NCBI GenBank assembly: GCA_910586315.1
Contig: CAJUIP010000029.1
Coordinates: 1 to 45,411 of the forward strand
Reading direction: 5' to 3'
Source: an uncultured Lachnospiraceae bacterium
Lineage (GTDB): Bacteria; Bacillota; Clostridia; Lachnospirales; Lachnospiraceae
Length of the DNA: 45,411 bases
Below, in pieces: positions 13,409 to 22,158 of this stretch (position 1 is its first letter; the number at the start of each line of letters is the position of its first letter). Below the pieces are notes generated by a model. The model saw nothing but the letters and a program-made list of their open reading frames with translations, was not told where the DNA came from and searched no databases. Both the position numbers and the translations under genes were made by a program.

Positions 13409-15034
13409 CTATATAAATTCAAGTTCCTTTATCTTTCCGCCTTTGTATGAAAGCTGGCTTAAACTGCCGTTCTCTTTGTAACTTCTACTGGAAAAAATGC
13501 TAAAAGTAAAGAACGACGGTTTTCCATAACTGCTTACCAAAGAGTTATAAAAACTTTCTCTGTTGGAAAAATCAACGGTATATGTTCCACTTGCAGTCAT
13601 ACGAAACAAGTTTGCAATACCATGTGCTACGTTGCCAGTCGATTGGAAACCCACATCGAATTCAAAGTATGCATCGGCATCTCCACGCTCAAAAACAAGC
13701 CTTATTTTTTTATATGTATTAAATAAGTCGAGACCAACTGTTTTCGTTGTACGGAATGGGGACACGTATTCGTTCCCGGATCCACTATAAGTCGCGTTTG
13801 TAACGCCAAAATATTCGTTAGTAACACTCCCATATGCAGTACTGGGATACCATATTAATCCATATGGATTATAATCTTTTGCAAAGAACATGCCGGGTTT
13901 ATGCAGCGTTTTCGCAGACAGATTATGGCTTGTCCCATTGCCAAGATTCGTAGTGTAGCTGACACAGGTAAAATAGTACGTAGTATTTGCACTCAGCCCG
14001 GTTATGTCCACATAGTTATTTCCCCCTGCCTGGCTGGGATTCGTTCCGGCTCCAGTATACTTCCGTGTTCCGCCGCTCACTCCCGGGGTTCCAGATGTAC
14101 TTATCTGAATAAAAACACCCTGCCACGGACCCTTTGATGGATTTTTCCAGCTGATCCTTATGGAACTTGATGAGAGAGCGGCTGCACTAAAAGAAATTGC
14201 TGATTGAACTGCAAGAGTTCCGGTGATCTTGGTACCATTGACCCACGCCGTTTTCCCGGACAGAATATTGCCGGCGGCCGCAGTCGCCGAGGTCTGGGAT
14301 GCCAGGCTGTTTGCCGTCACCTTTCCAGAGCCATTATGGTATCCGGCGGGTATGGTATAGGAGCCTCCGCAGTTTAATGCCGAAGTCTTTGCGCCCTGGT
14401 TAGCCATACTTCCTGTGATTTTAGATCCTTTTACCCATGCCTGATACCCCGTTAGAATCTGAGCCGCTGCTGCTGCCGTCTTTCCAGAATCCACTCCGGT
14501 CTGGGATGCCAAGCTGTTTGCCGTCACTTTTCCAGAACCGTTATGATATCCGGCCGGTATCGTGTAACTGCCTCCGCAGTTTAGTGCCGATGTCTCCGCT
14601 CCCTGGTTAGCCATGGTTCCTGTTCGTTTGGCTCCATCCTTCCAGTATGTCTTTCCAGACAAAACGTCCCCATCTGCGGCTGTAGCTCCTCCGGTCTGAC
14701 TGGCCAGGCTGTTTGCTGTCACTTTTCCGCTGCCATTATGATATCCGGCAGGTATCGTATAACTGCCTCCACAGTTTAGCGCCGAGGTCTTTGCGCCCTG
14801 ATTGGCCATAGTCCCCGTTCGCTTGGTCTTTGCATCCGTACTATAATATGTATTACCAACAAGCACCTGAGAATCTGTCGCATTTCCTGTCAGTTCCAGT
14901 GTCCCTGCAACGGCTTCATCATTGCTGTCCGATGTCACTGCTGTCTTTCCCTTCAAAAGATCATTGGCCGTCGCTGTCAGCTCATCCGAGGACACGCCGC
15001 CTCCTCCCTTCACCGCGATCAAAACATCACTCAC
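13409..15034 (-). CDS. Tail fibre protein with tandem repeats and FnIII domain
   Basis: A 541-aa protein. Residues about 25-270 contain three near-identical units built on NQGA(K/E)TSALNCGGSYTIP and AGYHNGSGKVTANSLASQT, joined by variable linkers with LSGKT/LTGYQ. A fibronectin type III-like domain follows (about 280-375, SSSSIRISWKNPS ... DITGLSANTTYYFTCVSY), and the C-terminal 165 residues form a distinct domain, perhaps receptor binding. It sits between a tail-collar-like protein and a carbohydrate-binding protein, as fibre genes do. The repeats suggest length variation by recombination. Confidence 0.82.
   Translation of the reverse strand: MSDVLIAVKGGGGVSSDELTATANDLLKGKTAVTSDSNDEAVAGTLELTGNATDSQVLVGNTYYSTDAKTKRTGTMANQGAKTSALNCGGSYTIPAGYHNGSGKVTANSLASQTGGATAADGDVLSGKTYWKDGAKRTGTMANQGAETSALNCGGSYTIPAGYHNGSGKVTANSLASQTGVDSGKTAAAAAQILTGYQAWVKGSKITGSMANQGAKTSALNCGGSYTIPAGYHNGSGKVTANSLASQTSATAAAGNILSGKTAWVNGTKITGTLAVQSAISFSAAALSSSSIRISWKNPSKGPWQGVFIQISTSGTPGVSGGTRKYTGAGTNPSQAGGNNYVDITGLSANTTYYFTCVSYTTNLGNGTSHNLSAKTLHKPGMFFAKDYNPYGLIWYPSTAYGSVTNEYFGVTNATYSGSGNEYVSPFRTTKTVGLDLFNTYKKIRLVFERGDADAYFEFDVGFQSTGNVAHGIANLFRMTASGTYTVDFSNRESFYNSLVSSYGKPSFFTFSIFSSRSYKENGSLSQLSYKGGKIKELEFI
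14275..14810 (-). repeat. Three tandem DNA repeats in the fibre gene
   Basis: Units of roughly 180-190 bp, each containing a nearly identical block of about 120 bp (for example GGATGCCA(G/A)GCTGTTTGCC and CCGCAGTTTA on the plus strand), centred near 14340, 14560 and 14750. Differences are mostly synonymous. Confidence 0.85.
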
Positions 15035-15801
15035 ACACTCACCCCCTTCAGACGAATCTGAAACGCCACAGTAGGCTTTTTGTTTAAACAGCCCAGAGTC
15101 AGCTTCCCGTCTTCTAAAATCTTTGAGTAACTAATCATCGAAGCCATCTTATCCCACATCTTCGCATCTGCGGCCGTTGTTTCTTCCGACACTGCTGACC
15201 AGATCTCTGCCGGATCGCCAACCTTCAATCCGGCAACCGCAATCTCCTGAGTATACGGGGCCGTTTCCGTCCAAAGCGCCGGAACCAAAACTGTTACCGT
15301 TCTGCGAAGGGTTCCCAGTTCTTTCCGAACGTCCTGTATCTCCTGTACTGTAATCGTTCCTGCTGGATTCACCGACACTGCAATGTCCGCCACCTGTGAT
15401 ACTGCCAGCTGGATATTATAAACAAAAGAAGATGGCGCAACGCCATTATAAGCCGGAACCTGATCCGGTGTCTCTGCCCCCGATATTGAAAACAAAACCT
15501 CTGTATCTCCATCCATTGCGTACAATCCAATATTTTGTGTCAGGTAAGGTATCAGAATATTTTCATTTCCAAACATCGCACGCACACTGATGAAAGAATC
15601 ACCTGTAACCCATACATCTGTTGGCAAAACACGTTGCTTCACTCCTTCAAGGACTGCCATTCCTTCAAAATCTGTCCCATCCGGATAGATATAATCAGAA
15701 GTACATACATGAGAAAACTGAATTATCTGTTCCCCTGCAACCGCCCTTGCCAGCATCGTTCTTCCTGCGTTAGTAATGATTGCTTTTCTATAAACACCCA
15801 T
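15031..15801 (-). CDS. Phage tail fibre/collar-like protein
   Basis: A 256-aa protein starting MGVYRKAIITNAGRTMLARA, the typical start of Firmicutes tail-fibre-assembly or collar proteins in PBSX-like phages (N-terminal part attaches to the baseplate). Mid-region strands (QNIGLYAMDGDTEVLFSISG, VNPAGTITVQEI) fit a beta-rich fibre. ATG 15801 is chosen over the longer frame because AAAGGAGAG precedes it. The gene's stop overlaps the fibre gene start by 4 nt. Confidence 0.75.
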   Translation of the reverse strand: MGVYRKAIITNAGRTMLARAVAGEQIIQFSHVCTSDYIYPDGTDFEGMAVLEGVKQRVLPTDVWVTGDSFISVRAMFGNENILIPYLTQNIGLYAMDGDTEVLFSISGAETPDQVPAYNGVAPSSFVYNIQLAVSQVADIAVSVNPAGTITVQEIQDVRKELGTLRRTVTVLVPALWTETAPYTQEIAVAGLKVGDPAEIWSAVSEETTAADAKMWDKMASMISYSKILEDGKLTLGCLNKKPTVAFQIRLKGVSV

Positions 15802-15811
15802 ATGCTCTCCT

Positions 15812-16333
15812 TTAAATTGTCTGAATACAAATATTTGAGACGACTCCCCCCATATAAATCCCTCCACCAACGTCATTCGTGACCTGATGATTTGCCGTCA
15901 CCTCCATGTGCACCGGAACAACATCCCAAATCAGGCTGTACAGCAAATCAACAGCCCCGTATCGGCTGGATGTAACCAGTACAAAAAGAGTACTGGCAAC
16001 TGGATCCACTCGGAGCGTATAGTCTGCTCCGAACAAGCCAGTAAGACGGCTGCGGAGAAAACCAATAGAAAAAGGCGGAATAATGTTAAATTGCTGCAGA
16101 ATCCGCTGCCTCCGGTATTCCAATGTGTCCCCTAGCTTGTAAGTCAGACCAAACAATTCTTCATACGTCTTAATTGTGGCAGCATCCGCAGTCTGGACAA
16201 AACAATTTGCCTTTACCAGCCCAATATTTTTCTCCAGTATATCCACAGCAACGCCATGCGCCTTCATGATCTGCTCAAACTCCAAAACAGGCCGGAAATA
16301 CTCTGGGAGAATGTCCATAAGATTAACTGCCAT
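15812..16333 (-). CDS. Baseplate protein, YmfQ/DUF2313 family
   Basis: A 173-aa protein: MAVNLMDILPEYFRPVLEFE at the N-terminus, then EELFGLTYKLGDTLEYRRQR and ...FSIGFLRSRLTGLFG, matching the YmfQ/Mu gp48-like family that bridges baseplate and fibres in contractile-tailed phages. It overlaps the baseplate J gene by 11 nt, in the standard order J, YmfQ, fibre. Confidence 0.85.
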   Translation of the reverse strand: MAVNLMDILPEYFRPVLEFEQIMKAHGVAVDILEKNIGLVKANCFVQTADAATIKTYEELFGLTYKLGDTLEYRRQRILQQFNIIPPFSIGFLRSRLTGLFGADYTLRVDPVASTLFVLVTSSRYGAVDLLYSLIWDVVPVHMEVTANHQVTNDVGGGIYMGGVVSNICIQTI

Positions 16334-17474
16334 TGATTACCACCTTCCCCAACTCAGGAATTTCCTGGAGCGTTGCATTTTCTGTCAGTATCAAATCCTT
16401 CCCAGAGCCATTAATCGTAATATTAGTCACATTGACAACCTCATCAATTCCAAGAATGGCAACAGCAATTCGAGAAATATAGACCGATACGGCATACTCA
16501 ATTTTCTGCCCTTTGATGGGAGTTCCCCAGGTTTGACACACTGAATCCAGATATGCCTGAATTTTTTCCATTATCTGTTCTCGATAGATGTCTTCTGCCC
16601 CAGCCGCCACGCCCTCAATAAATTGGATTTCGCATGATACATTCAGGGATAAAATCCGGGCAGTTACAATCGTCACCGCTGCCCCAATCGGCGCCAGTCC
16701 GTACCCATTTGGCGACGGAGAATCTTCGCTGGCTTCTGCTGGACAGATATATTCCTGTACCTTGGCAATTAGCCCATTATCTGCCGGCTTAAGCCGGCTG
16801 TTTAGAATGCTGCACAGAACAGTTCCCCCGCCCTGCCAGGCCGGGTAAATCTGCACTGCGCCAACTCCCGCAATGGCGAGAATCGCCGTCCGATAGGAAA
16901 CCATGTTCCCGCCAAATGCCTGCACGCCAAAAGTAGCAAAATATCTGGCCCGCAGAGAAGCATCATCTTCCTCGTCACTTCCAGATAAAAGAATCTCACC
17001 GATTGTGGCTGAAGTAATGCCGTTTACCGCCGTAACAGGAAGAATGTTCCCTGTGTAGCTGTTCCCAACCGTCCCTGGAGTCTTGCAGGTCATTTCATAA
17101 ATATAGGAGTCATCTGTTTTTTCTTTGAGCTGTCCTACAATAAACAATGCCGAATTCGCGCCATTTATGGTCTTAAAGAGGGCTCCTTCAGGCACCACGG
17201 TATTAAAAATACCCTTGCGTTTTGCTGCCACTGCGTCTTTTCGGTACACTCCGCGCTCTGCACAGATAAAATCCAGTGACTGCCCCACGGCAGTATTGGC
17301 ATATGCATTTTGCTGAACCTGGTCCATCAACATATAAAGCCCTTCCAGATACCATGCCACCGGCCCCAGAGCAGTCTGTATCATACTTCCCTCCCTGGTA
17401 TCCATGTCTTTTGGTACCTTATCCAACATGCTCTTTAAAATCGCCGCCTGTGTATATCCCTCAAAATTAATCAT
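16323..17474 (-). CDS. Baseplate J-like protein
   Basis: A 383-aa protein of the gpJ/XkdT family: DTREGSMIQTALGPVAWYL near the N-terminus, AERGVYRKDAVAAKRKG, and GSDEEDDASLRARYF in the centre. J proteins form the wedge of the baseplate. Length and order (XkdS-like, J, YmfQ) match PBSX. The start overlaps the preceding gene by 4 nt. Confidence 0.92.
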   Translation of the reverse strand: MINFEGYTQAAILKSMLDKVPKDMDTREGSMIQTALGPVAWYLEGLYMLMDQVQQNAYANTAVGQSLDFICAERGVYRKDAVAAKRKGIFNTVVPEGALFKTINGANSALFIVGQLKEKTDDSYIYEMTCKTPGTVGNSYTGNILPVTAVNGITSATIGEILLSGSDEEDDASLRARYFATFGVQAFGGNMVSYRTAILAIAGVGAVQIYPAWQGGGTVLCSILNSRLKPADNGLIAKVQEYICPAEASEDSPSPNGYGLAPIGAAVTIVTARILSLNVSCEIQFIEGVAAGAEDIYREQIMEKIQAYLDSVCQTWGTPIKGQKIEYAVSVYISRIAVAILGIDEVVNVTNITINGSGKDLILTENATLQEIPELGKVVINGS

Positions 17475-17869
17475 ACTGCCATCTCCTCCCGAATTGTCCC
17501 AAATACCGTTATCACATCAAAGGCACAATGAAGGCTTCCGCTCCTTTCTTCAAATACAAAATTTTCAGCAGACAGAATCCGCCTGTCGACAGAGAAAGCA
17601 TCAAGAATCCGGCGCGGCAGCTCACTCACGATAAAAGCGTATTCTTCTCCCACCAGCCCTTCCAGTTCGCTGCCAAAATTGCTCGTATAAATCTGCCAGT
17701 GATAGCGCTCATTCTGTAAAATAATCTCCACTGCCTGGCGCATGGCATCCAGTCCGCTGTCCATTCGGGAAACCTGTTTCGATGCCCAGTCAATAATAAA
17801 TGTGTTCGTTGGCTGATCCGCATATTTTAATTCTGTCCTCAAATCAGCATTATCTGGTAATATTGACAT
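17471..17869 (-). CDS. Baseplate wedge protein, DUF2634/XkdS-like
   Basis: A 132-aa protein with the GPW/gp25-like core: DSGLDAMRQAVEIILQNERY, ..IYTSNFGSELEGLVG and RRILDAFSVDRRIL. It corresponds to XkdS of PBSX, a lysozyme-like-fold wedge component. It lies between the DUF2577 gene and baseplate J in the usual order. Confidence 0.88.
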   Translation of the reverse strand: MSILPDNADLRTELKYADQPTNTFIIDWASKQVSRMDSGLDAMRQAVEIILQNERYHWQIYTSNFGSELEGLVGEEYAFIVSELPRRILDAFSVDRRILSAENFVFEERSGSLHCAFDVITVFGTIREEMAV

Positions 17870-17882
17870 ACCACACCTCCCC

Positions 17883-18194
17883 TTATAACTTTGACAGAAT
17901 AATGTACCTCTGTCCGTGGGATACCCGCAGCATCAAAACCTTGTCTCCTGTCTTCAGACCTTCATGGACCTGGACTGTGCCTCCGGCGCCTCCTTCAACA
18001 TTAACGATCCTTTCTTTTACTTCACTAGTCAGGATAAGAGCCGCATTGGGAATGAACGGCCTCGATACATCTGTTTGTATTGACAGAGGGGAGACAGAAG
18101 TGACGGTCCCTGTTTCCATCTCCGCCATCCTTAATCCTTCCACGGTTTTCTGTACTATTTTCTGAATAACTCCCAAAAAACTCACATCAGACAA
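17883..18194 (-). CDS. DUF2577 (XkdR-like) baseplate protein
   Basis: A 103-aa protein: VEGLRMAEMETGTVTSVSPL, then IPNAALILTSEV and VHEGLKTGDKVLMLRVSHGQ, the pattern of DUF2577/XkdR proteins (an OB-like baseplate hub component). It overlaps the preceding XkdQ-like gene by 8 nt. Confidence 0.85.
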   Translation of the reverse strand: MSDVSFLGVIQKIVQKTVEGLRMAEMETGTVTSVSPLSIQTDVSRPFIPNAALILTSEVKERIVNVEGGAGGTVQVHEGLKTGDKVLMLRVSHGQRYIILSKL

Positions 18195-19203
18195 TACTCA
18201 TCCCTCCCAGCTGCTGGAAATTTTTAACCTCAATTTTCATCGTATGTACATCTGCTTCAAACTTATGAGTCACCTTTTCCGCCAGCAAAAGTCTTGATAC
18301 GGAAAGTTCCTCTATATTCCCGAGATTTACAGGGACAATACTCCCCCCTCTCACGCCTGGAACTCCCAAACTCTCCAGCGTAATCGTCTGAAGGACGCGA
18401 TTATAGTACTGGAGATACTGTTTACACATCTCGTCGATCTGAGCATCATTCATGTTCTCGTCAACCTGGTCATAATACTGTAACAGGCCCCACCTCTTAA
18501 TAGTTTCGCTGTCCTCGTGAATGTATGTATCAGCCTTTCCAGTCGTACTGTTAGCGCGAACCAACTTAATCCTGTTATAAGTATCTGAGTCGATATCCCG
18601 CTTATAGGTAAAATCTGTCACCAGGCTCCCATCTCCTATCAGTGTTGTCGTAAGCATATTTTTCGCTTCCACCAATGTCAGAGCCCCGGAATCATCATAG
18701 AAATTGTAAATGCGCCCTGTCTGGATAATTGTCTGGGATAAAGCATCAAAAATAATATCCAGGCATCCCTCATTTTCTTTTATCAGACATGGGAACGCAT
18801 ATCCTGTGTCCTCCAATGTGCCGCAGACCAGACCAAAATCCGCCGCGATTTGCTGAATAATCTGCCCCAGAGTCATATTTTCAAATGTATAGCTTGCATT
18901 CGCCTTAAGATATCTCAGCTGGTCGTAGGCGGTATATGAAGTCTCACCACCGCGGTTTAATTCTGCAGTAAACACATATCCCTTAAAGATGTTCTTCCCA
19001 GCCACAGACAGTTCGATAAGGCTTCCCTCCGGAATTCCGATCCCATCCTCCTCGACACAGGAAAATGTAAGCTTTCCCGGAGAATCATACCTTTGTGTCG
19101 TAAACTCAATCTCTCTTACACAATCCGTATAATCATATACGGATACCTGCACGGTTCCATCCAGAGCTGCTTTTATAACCTGTATTTGCAACATAATGTC
19201 CAT
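18187..19203 (-). CDS. Baseplate hub protein, XkdQ/gpD-like
   Basis: A 338-aa protein of the late-control D/XkdQ family: DCVREIEFTTQRYDSPGKLT, LSVAGKNIFKGYVF, a central LGQIIQQIAADFGL and SLVTDFTYKRDIDSDTYNRI. It forms the baseplate hub under the tail tube. The frame is open to 19245, but that would overlap the upstream gene; ATG 19203 (MDIMLQIQV) has a weak AGGA upstream and lies 5 nt after the stop of the upstream gene. Confidence 0.87.
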   Translation of the reverse strand: MDIMLQIQVIKAALDGTVQVSVYDYTDCVREIEFTTQRYDSPGKLTFSCVEEDGIGIPEGSLIELSVAGKNIFKGYVFTAELNRGGETSYTAYDQLRYLKANASYTFENMTLGQIIQQIAADFGLVCGTLEDTGYAFPCLIKENEGCLDIIFDALSQTIIQTGRIYNFYDDSGALTLVEAKNMLTTTLIGDGSLVTDFTYKRDIDSDTYNRIKLVRANSTTGKADTYIHEDSETIKRWGLLQYYDQVDENMNDAQIDEMCKQYLQYYNRVLQTITLESLGVPGVRGGSIVPVNLGNIEELSVSRLLLAEKVTHKFEADVHTMKIEVKNFQQLGGMSIV

Positions 19204-19208
19204 AAGCG

Positions 19209-19916
19209 CTATCCTACAATCTGTAGTTGACTTTCCAGCACCCATCCATAGGAACCCACATGAACCGGATACGGATTTCCGGTTACAATCCTGGTCACAG
19301 TCGTCCTGAGATTATTAGCAGTCCCATGAGGTTTGCTCCCATAGCTGTCATAACAATAATCACCATTAACAATTACAGGCGCTCCTACTCGCAAAACCGG
19401 GCTTTCCACTTCGCGCTCTTTCTCCACAGATATCTGAACTGGTTCTGAGGACGCCGCGGGTGGCGTAATAACAGAAACAGTTTTGGGAGCATAATCTCTA
19501 TACTCTGTAAATTCAACTGAGTAATACACATCTTTCGGTTCCCCACCTTTATCCGTTGTCTCAAAATCTGAAATGATGCACCGCATATTTGTATCATATA
19601 GCCCGGAGCGCGCAATAATCAAACGGCATTTCTGCTTCTTTTCCCAGGCATTTCTGAACAATTTTACATATCTGTCCGGAGCCTTCGCCCCTCCATTTAC
19701 ATAAGGTGCTCCTGTGTTTCCCGGGAAAAAACATTCCCAGGAGACCACATTTAAAGAAGGTTTCCTGGGAACGATGATTTCTCCTTTCCCGAGAACATCA
19801 TACGTTTTATGACTCGTTGGATACTTTATTTCTATTTCTTCTGGATTAACCGGAAGCCTTATCTTAGTTCCACCAAAACTTACATAAACCGAATAATCGC
19901 TTTTCAGTTTTCCCAT
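19209..19916 (-). CDS. Baseplate/tail protein, XkdP-like with SH3-like C-terminus
   Basis: A 235-aa protein. The N-terminal domain (VSFGGTKIRLPVNPEEIEIK, ...FEGKGEIIVPRK-like, WEKKQKCRLIIARS) matches XkdP proteins. In PBSX XkdP the C-terminus is LysM; here residues about 180-233 (YCYDSYGSKPHGTANN, YPVHVGSYGWVLESQLQIV) look like an SH3-type wall-binding module instead. It follows the tape measure gene, the standard position. Confidence 0.82.
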   Translation of the reverse strand: MGKLKSDYSVYVSFGGTKIRLPVNPEEIEIKYPTSHKTYDVLGKGEIIVPRKPSLNVVSWECFFPGNTGAPYVNGGAKAPDRYVKLFRNAWEKKQKCRLIIARSGLYDTNMRCIISDFETTDKGGEPKDVYYSVEFTEYRDYAPKTVSVITPPAASSEPVQISVEKEREVESPVLRVGAPVIVNGDYCYDSYGSKPHGTANNLRTTVTRIVTGNPYPVHVGSYGWVLESQLQIVG

Positions 19917-19925
19917 TTCTGCCTC

Positions 19926-22157
19926 CTATCCATGAGATACTGCTGTCTGGGACGCTGCCTCCTCAATCAGCATAACTCGGATCCTGTCCACCACATCTTC
20001 AGCAGATAGATTTCCCGCTGCAGATTCCGGTATAGAAATATTGATATTCGGCGCCAGTGTTTTTAACTCGAGCCGGTTCATATATCGACTTTCTGCAAGA
20101 TCCCGATACAGCTTCACATCCTCGTCAGATAACTTTACTTCGCCCTCCACATTTTTTACACTGCCAACGCTTCCGACCTTCCCTATATCCCCTAATTCAC
20201 CTGCTGTCGGCAGGGACGATGCGTCAAATCCGCTCATGCTCCCTGCAATGTCAGAAAGGTTTAAATTCATATCATCGAGTCTGGCTCCCAGATTCCCGCC
20301 ATACTGTCCCCACTGTTCGGATGTCTGGCGGACATCAAGGTTTGTCATCCGCTCAATTTTAACCGCGTTTTCGCCGAAGGTATCCTTCACCCATCCAGAA
20401 AGTTCTCCTCTAAATCCGGCGACCACGCTGGAAAGATTGGTTCCAAGAAGAGCATCTATAGCACCTGCTGTTGTTTCAACAATTCCAAGTATCGAATCAA
20501 ATATGTCAAAAAACAGTCTTGCTGTGGCGCCAAGAGGATCATCCCAGACATTCGCGAAAAATTCAGCAAAAGCCGCAATCGTATTCCAAAGGGAAGCAAA
20601 CACGTTGTACCCTACTGCATAGAGCATACCAAACGTCATTCCAACCCATTCCCCTACAGACTGCATATCCAGCCCAAACTGCTGTGCAGCAATCATAGCT
20701 GCCGCGAATCCGGCGGCCAGAAGAAGCAGAGGCCAGTGCGCTGCTGCCCATGCTGCGGCAGTGGCCAATCCTCCTGCTACATTAGCGACAGCTGCCGCTA
20801 TTGCCTGTGCATGCACCACTCCATATGCCAGCCCGATAGCCGCAAGCACCGGAAGAATAAAATCCAGATTATCCGCTACGAATAGGGCTCCCTGCCCCAG
20901 AAATGACAATACATCACTGCCAACCTCTGCAAGAGTCGAAAACAGGACAATCATTTCATTGAGAATTCTCTGTCCATCTGCAGAATTAATAAAGTCGTTC
21001 CATTCCTTTGCACTGTCCTGAAGGCTGTTCTGCACTTCGTTCTTCACTAAAGTCATTGCCTGGCTCAAAGTCATCGGCATAGATGCAAACTGTTCATCAA
21101 TTATTTCCGCCGAGCTTAGCATAGCGTTTTTAACAACTTCCGCACTGACCTTCCCGTCCTCTGCATACTGCTTGATGGAGCCAGAAGCCCACCCCATATA
21201 TTGCTCAATGTCCCTGGCAATACCAGGCGCCGCATCCAGAATAGAGTTCAGCTCCTCTCCTCTTAAAACGCCGGCTCCCATAGCCTGTGTCAGCTGCAGC
21301 ATTGCAGATCTCTGTTGATCTGCTGCAGTTCCTCCGATTGCAAACCGTTTATTAATGGATTCCATAAATCGGATAATCTCATCATTCGAGTTAAATGCCT
21401 GCCCTGCATTCAGCGCCATTTTCGCAATAGAATCGGCAGTATCCTCATAAGATGCTCTTGCCCGCTGTGCCGACTGGAATATCCCCTCCTGTAACCTGGC
21501 CACGTCTTCAAGATCGTCCACCATCATAGAAAATCTTGCATTGGTCTGTGTCTGCATATCCGACAAGTCCAGAAAAGATTTAATCCCTGCCATCACTCCA
21601 GTGGCTGCAGCGACCCTTTTCAACACAGACAGCAGCTTATTGGCCGAGTTAGCCGTTTCTTCCACCTTTCGCTTATGCTCTTCCTGTTCCCTTGCCGCAT
21701 CTCTGGTGGCCGTCCGTGCTGCATCCATTTTATTCGGGAATTTTTCAATTTCTTCATTCTGTCTGGCAATCATATCTGCAGTCCTGGAGGCCTGTTTCAG
21801 AAGATTCGCCTCTGAGATTTGCGCCCTTGCAAGCGCCTCGGCTGCACGGATCGTTGCACCGGCCTCAGCTCCTTTGCTTTGAACCAGAAGATCATAGCTC
21901 TGCTGCAATTCCTGGACTTTCTGCCTCTGAGCCTCCAATCGCTGGTTCTGGGCTGTATAAAGCGACTGCTGGGCTGCCAGACCGCTTCGCATGGCGTCGA
22001 GCTGCTGAGCTGCAAATGCAGAGGAATCAGCAAAGTTATGACTCGATGCTCCCAGTTTATCCAGACCGGAATTCGCAGCCTGGCCAAGCTGAAGGAATCT
22101 GGAAAACGTGCTGCTAAACTGATCAGTCAAAATAAAATCTTCACGGATCTGCCCCAT
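19926..22157 (-). CDS. Tape measure protein
   Basis: A 743-aa protein. Residues 1-170 are coiled coil (LYTAQNQRLEAQRQKVQELQ). Residues about 190-400 carry the phage tape-measure domain (GQAFNSNDEIIRFM, LQLTQAMGAGVLRGEELNSI, DAAPGIARDIEQYMGW). Residues about 417-497 are strongly hydrophobic (IAAAVANVAGGLATAAAWAA and WPLLLLAAGFAAAMIA), the membrane-inserting stretch. Length sets tail length, so a tail of roughly 110 nm is expected at 0.15 nm per residue. ATG 22157 lies directly behind the TAG of the frameshifted chaperone. Confidence 0.92.
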   Translation of the reverse strand: MGQIREDFILTDQFSSTFSRFLQLGQAANSGLDKLGASSHNFADSSAFAAQQLDAMRSGLAAQQSLYTAQNQRLEAQRQKVQELQQSYDLLVQSKGAEAGATIRAAEALARAQISEANLLKQASRTADMIARQNEEIEKFPNKMDAARTATRDAAREQEEHKRKVEETANSANKLLSVLKRVAAATGVMAGIKSFLDLSDMQTQTNARFSMMVDDLEDVARLQEGIFQSAQRARASYEDTADSIAKMALNAGQAFNSNDEIIRFMESINKRFAIGGTAADQQRSAMLQLTQAMGAGVLRGEELNSILDAAPGIARDIEQYMGWASGSIKQYAEDGKVSAEVVKNAMLSSAEIIDEQFASMPMTLSQAMTLVKNEVQNSLQDSAKEWNDFINSADGQRILNEMIVLFSTLAEVGSDVLSFLGQGALFVADNLDFILPVLAAIGLAYGVVHAQAIAAAVANVAGGLATAAAWAAAHWPLLLLAAGFAAAMIAAQQFGLDMQSVGEWVGMTFGMLYAVGYNVFASLWNTIAAFAEFFANVWDDPLGATARLFFDIFDSILGIVETTAGAIDALLGTNLSSVVAGFRGELSGWVKDTFGENAVKIERMTNLDVRQTSEQWGQYGGNLGARLDDMNLNLSDIAGSMSGFDASSLPTAGELGDIGKVGSVGSVKNVEGEVKLSDEDVKLYRDLAESRYMNRLELKTLAPNINISIPESAAGNLSAEDVVDRIRVMLIEEAASQTAVSHG

Positions 22158-22158
22158 A

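Noticed and set aside
13409..15034. Diversity-generating retroelement target in the fibre gene
   Set aside because: The repeats are uniform rather than adenine-mutated, and no reverse transcriptase or template repeat was seen in the window.
20041..20622. 193-aa rightward ORF opposite the tape measure gene
   Set aside because: No SD, low-complexity Ser/Pro composition typical of an antisense frame, and the tape measure protein is clear.
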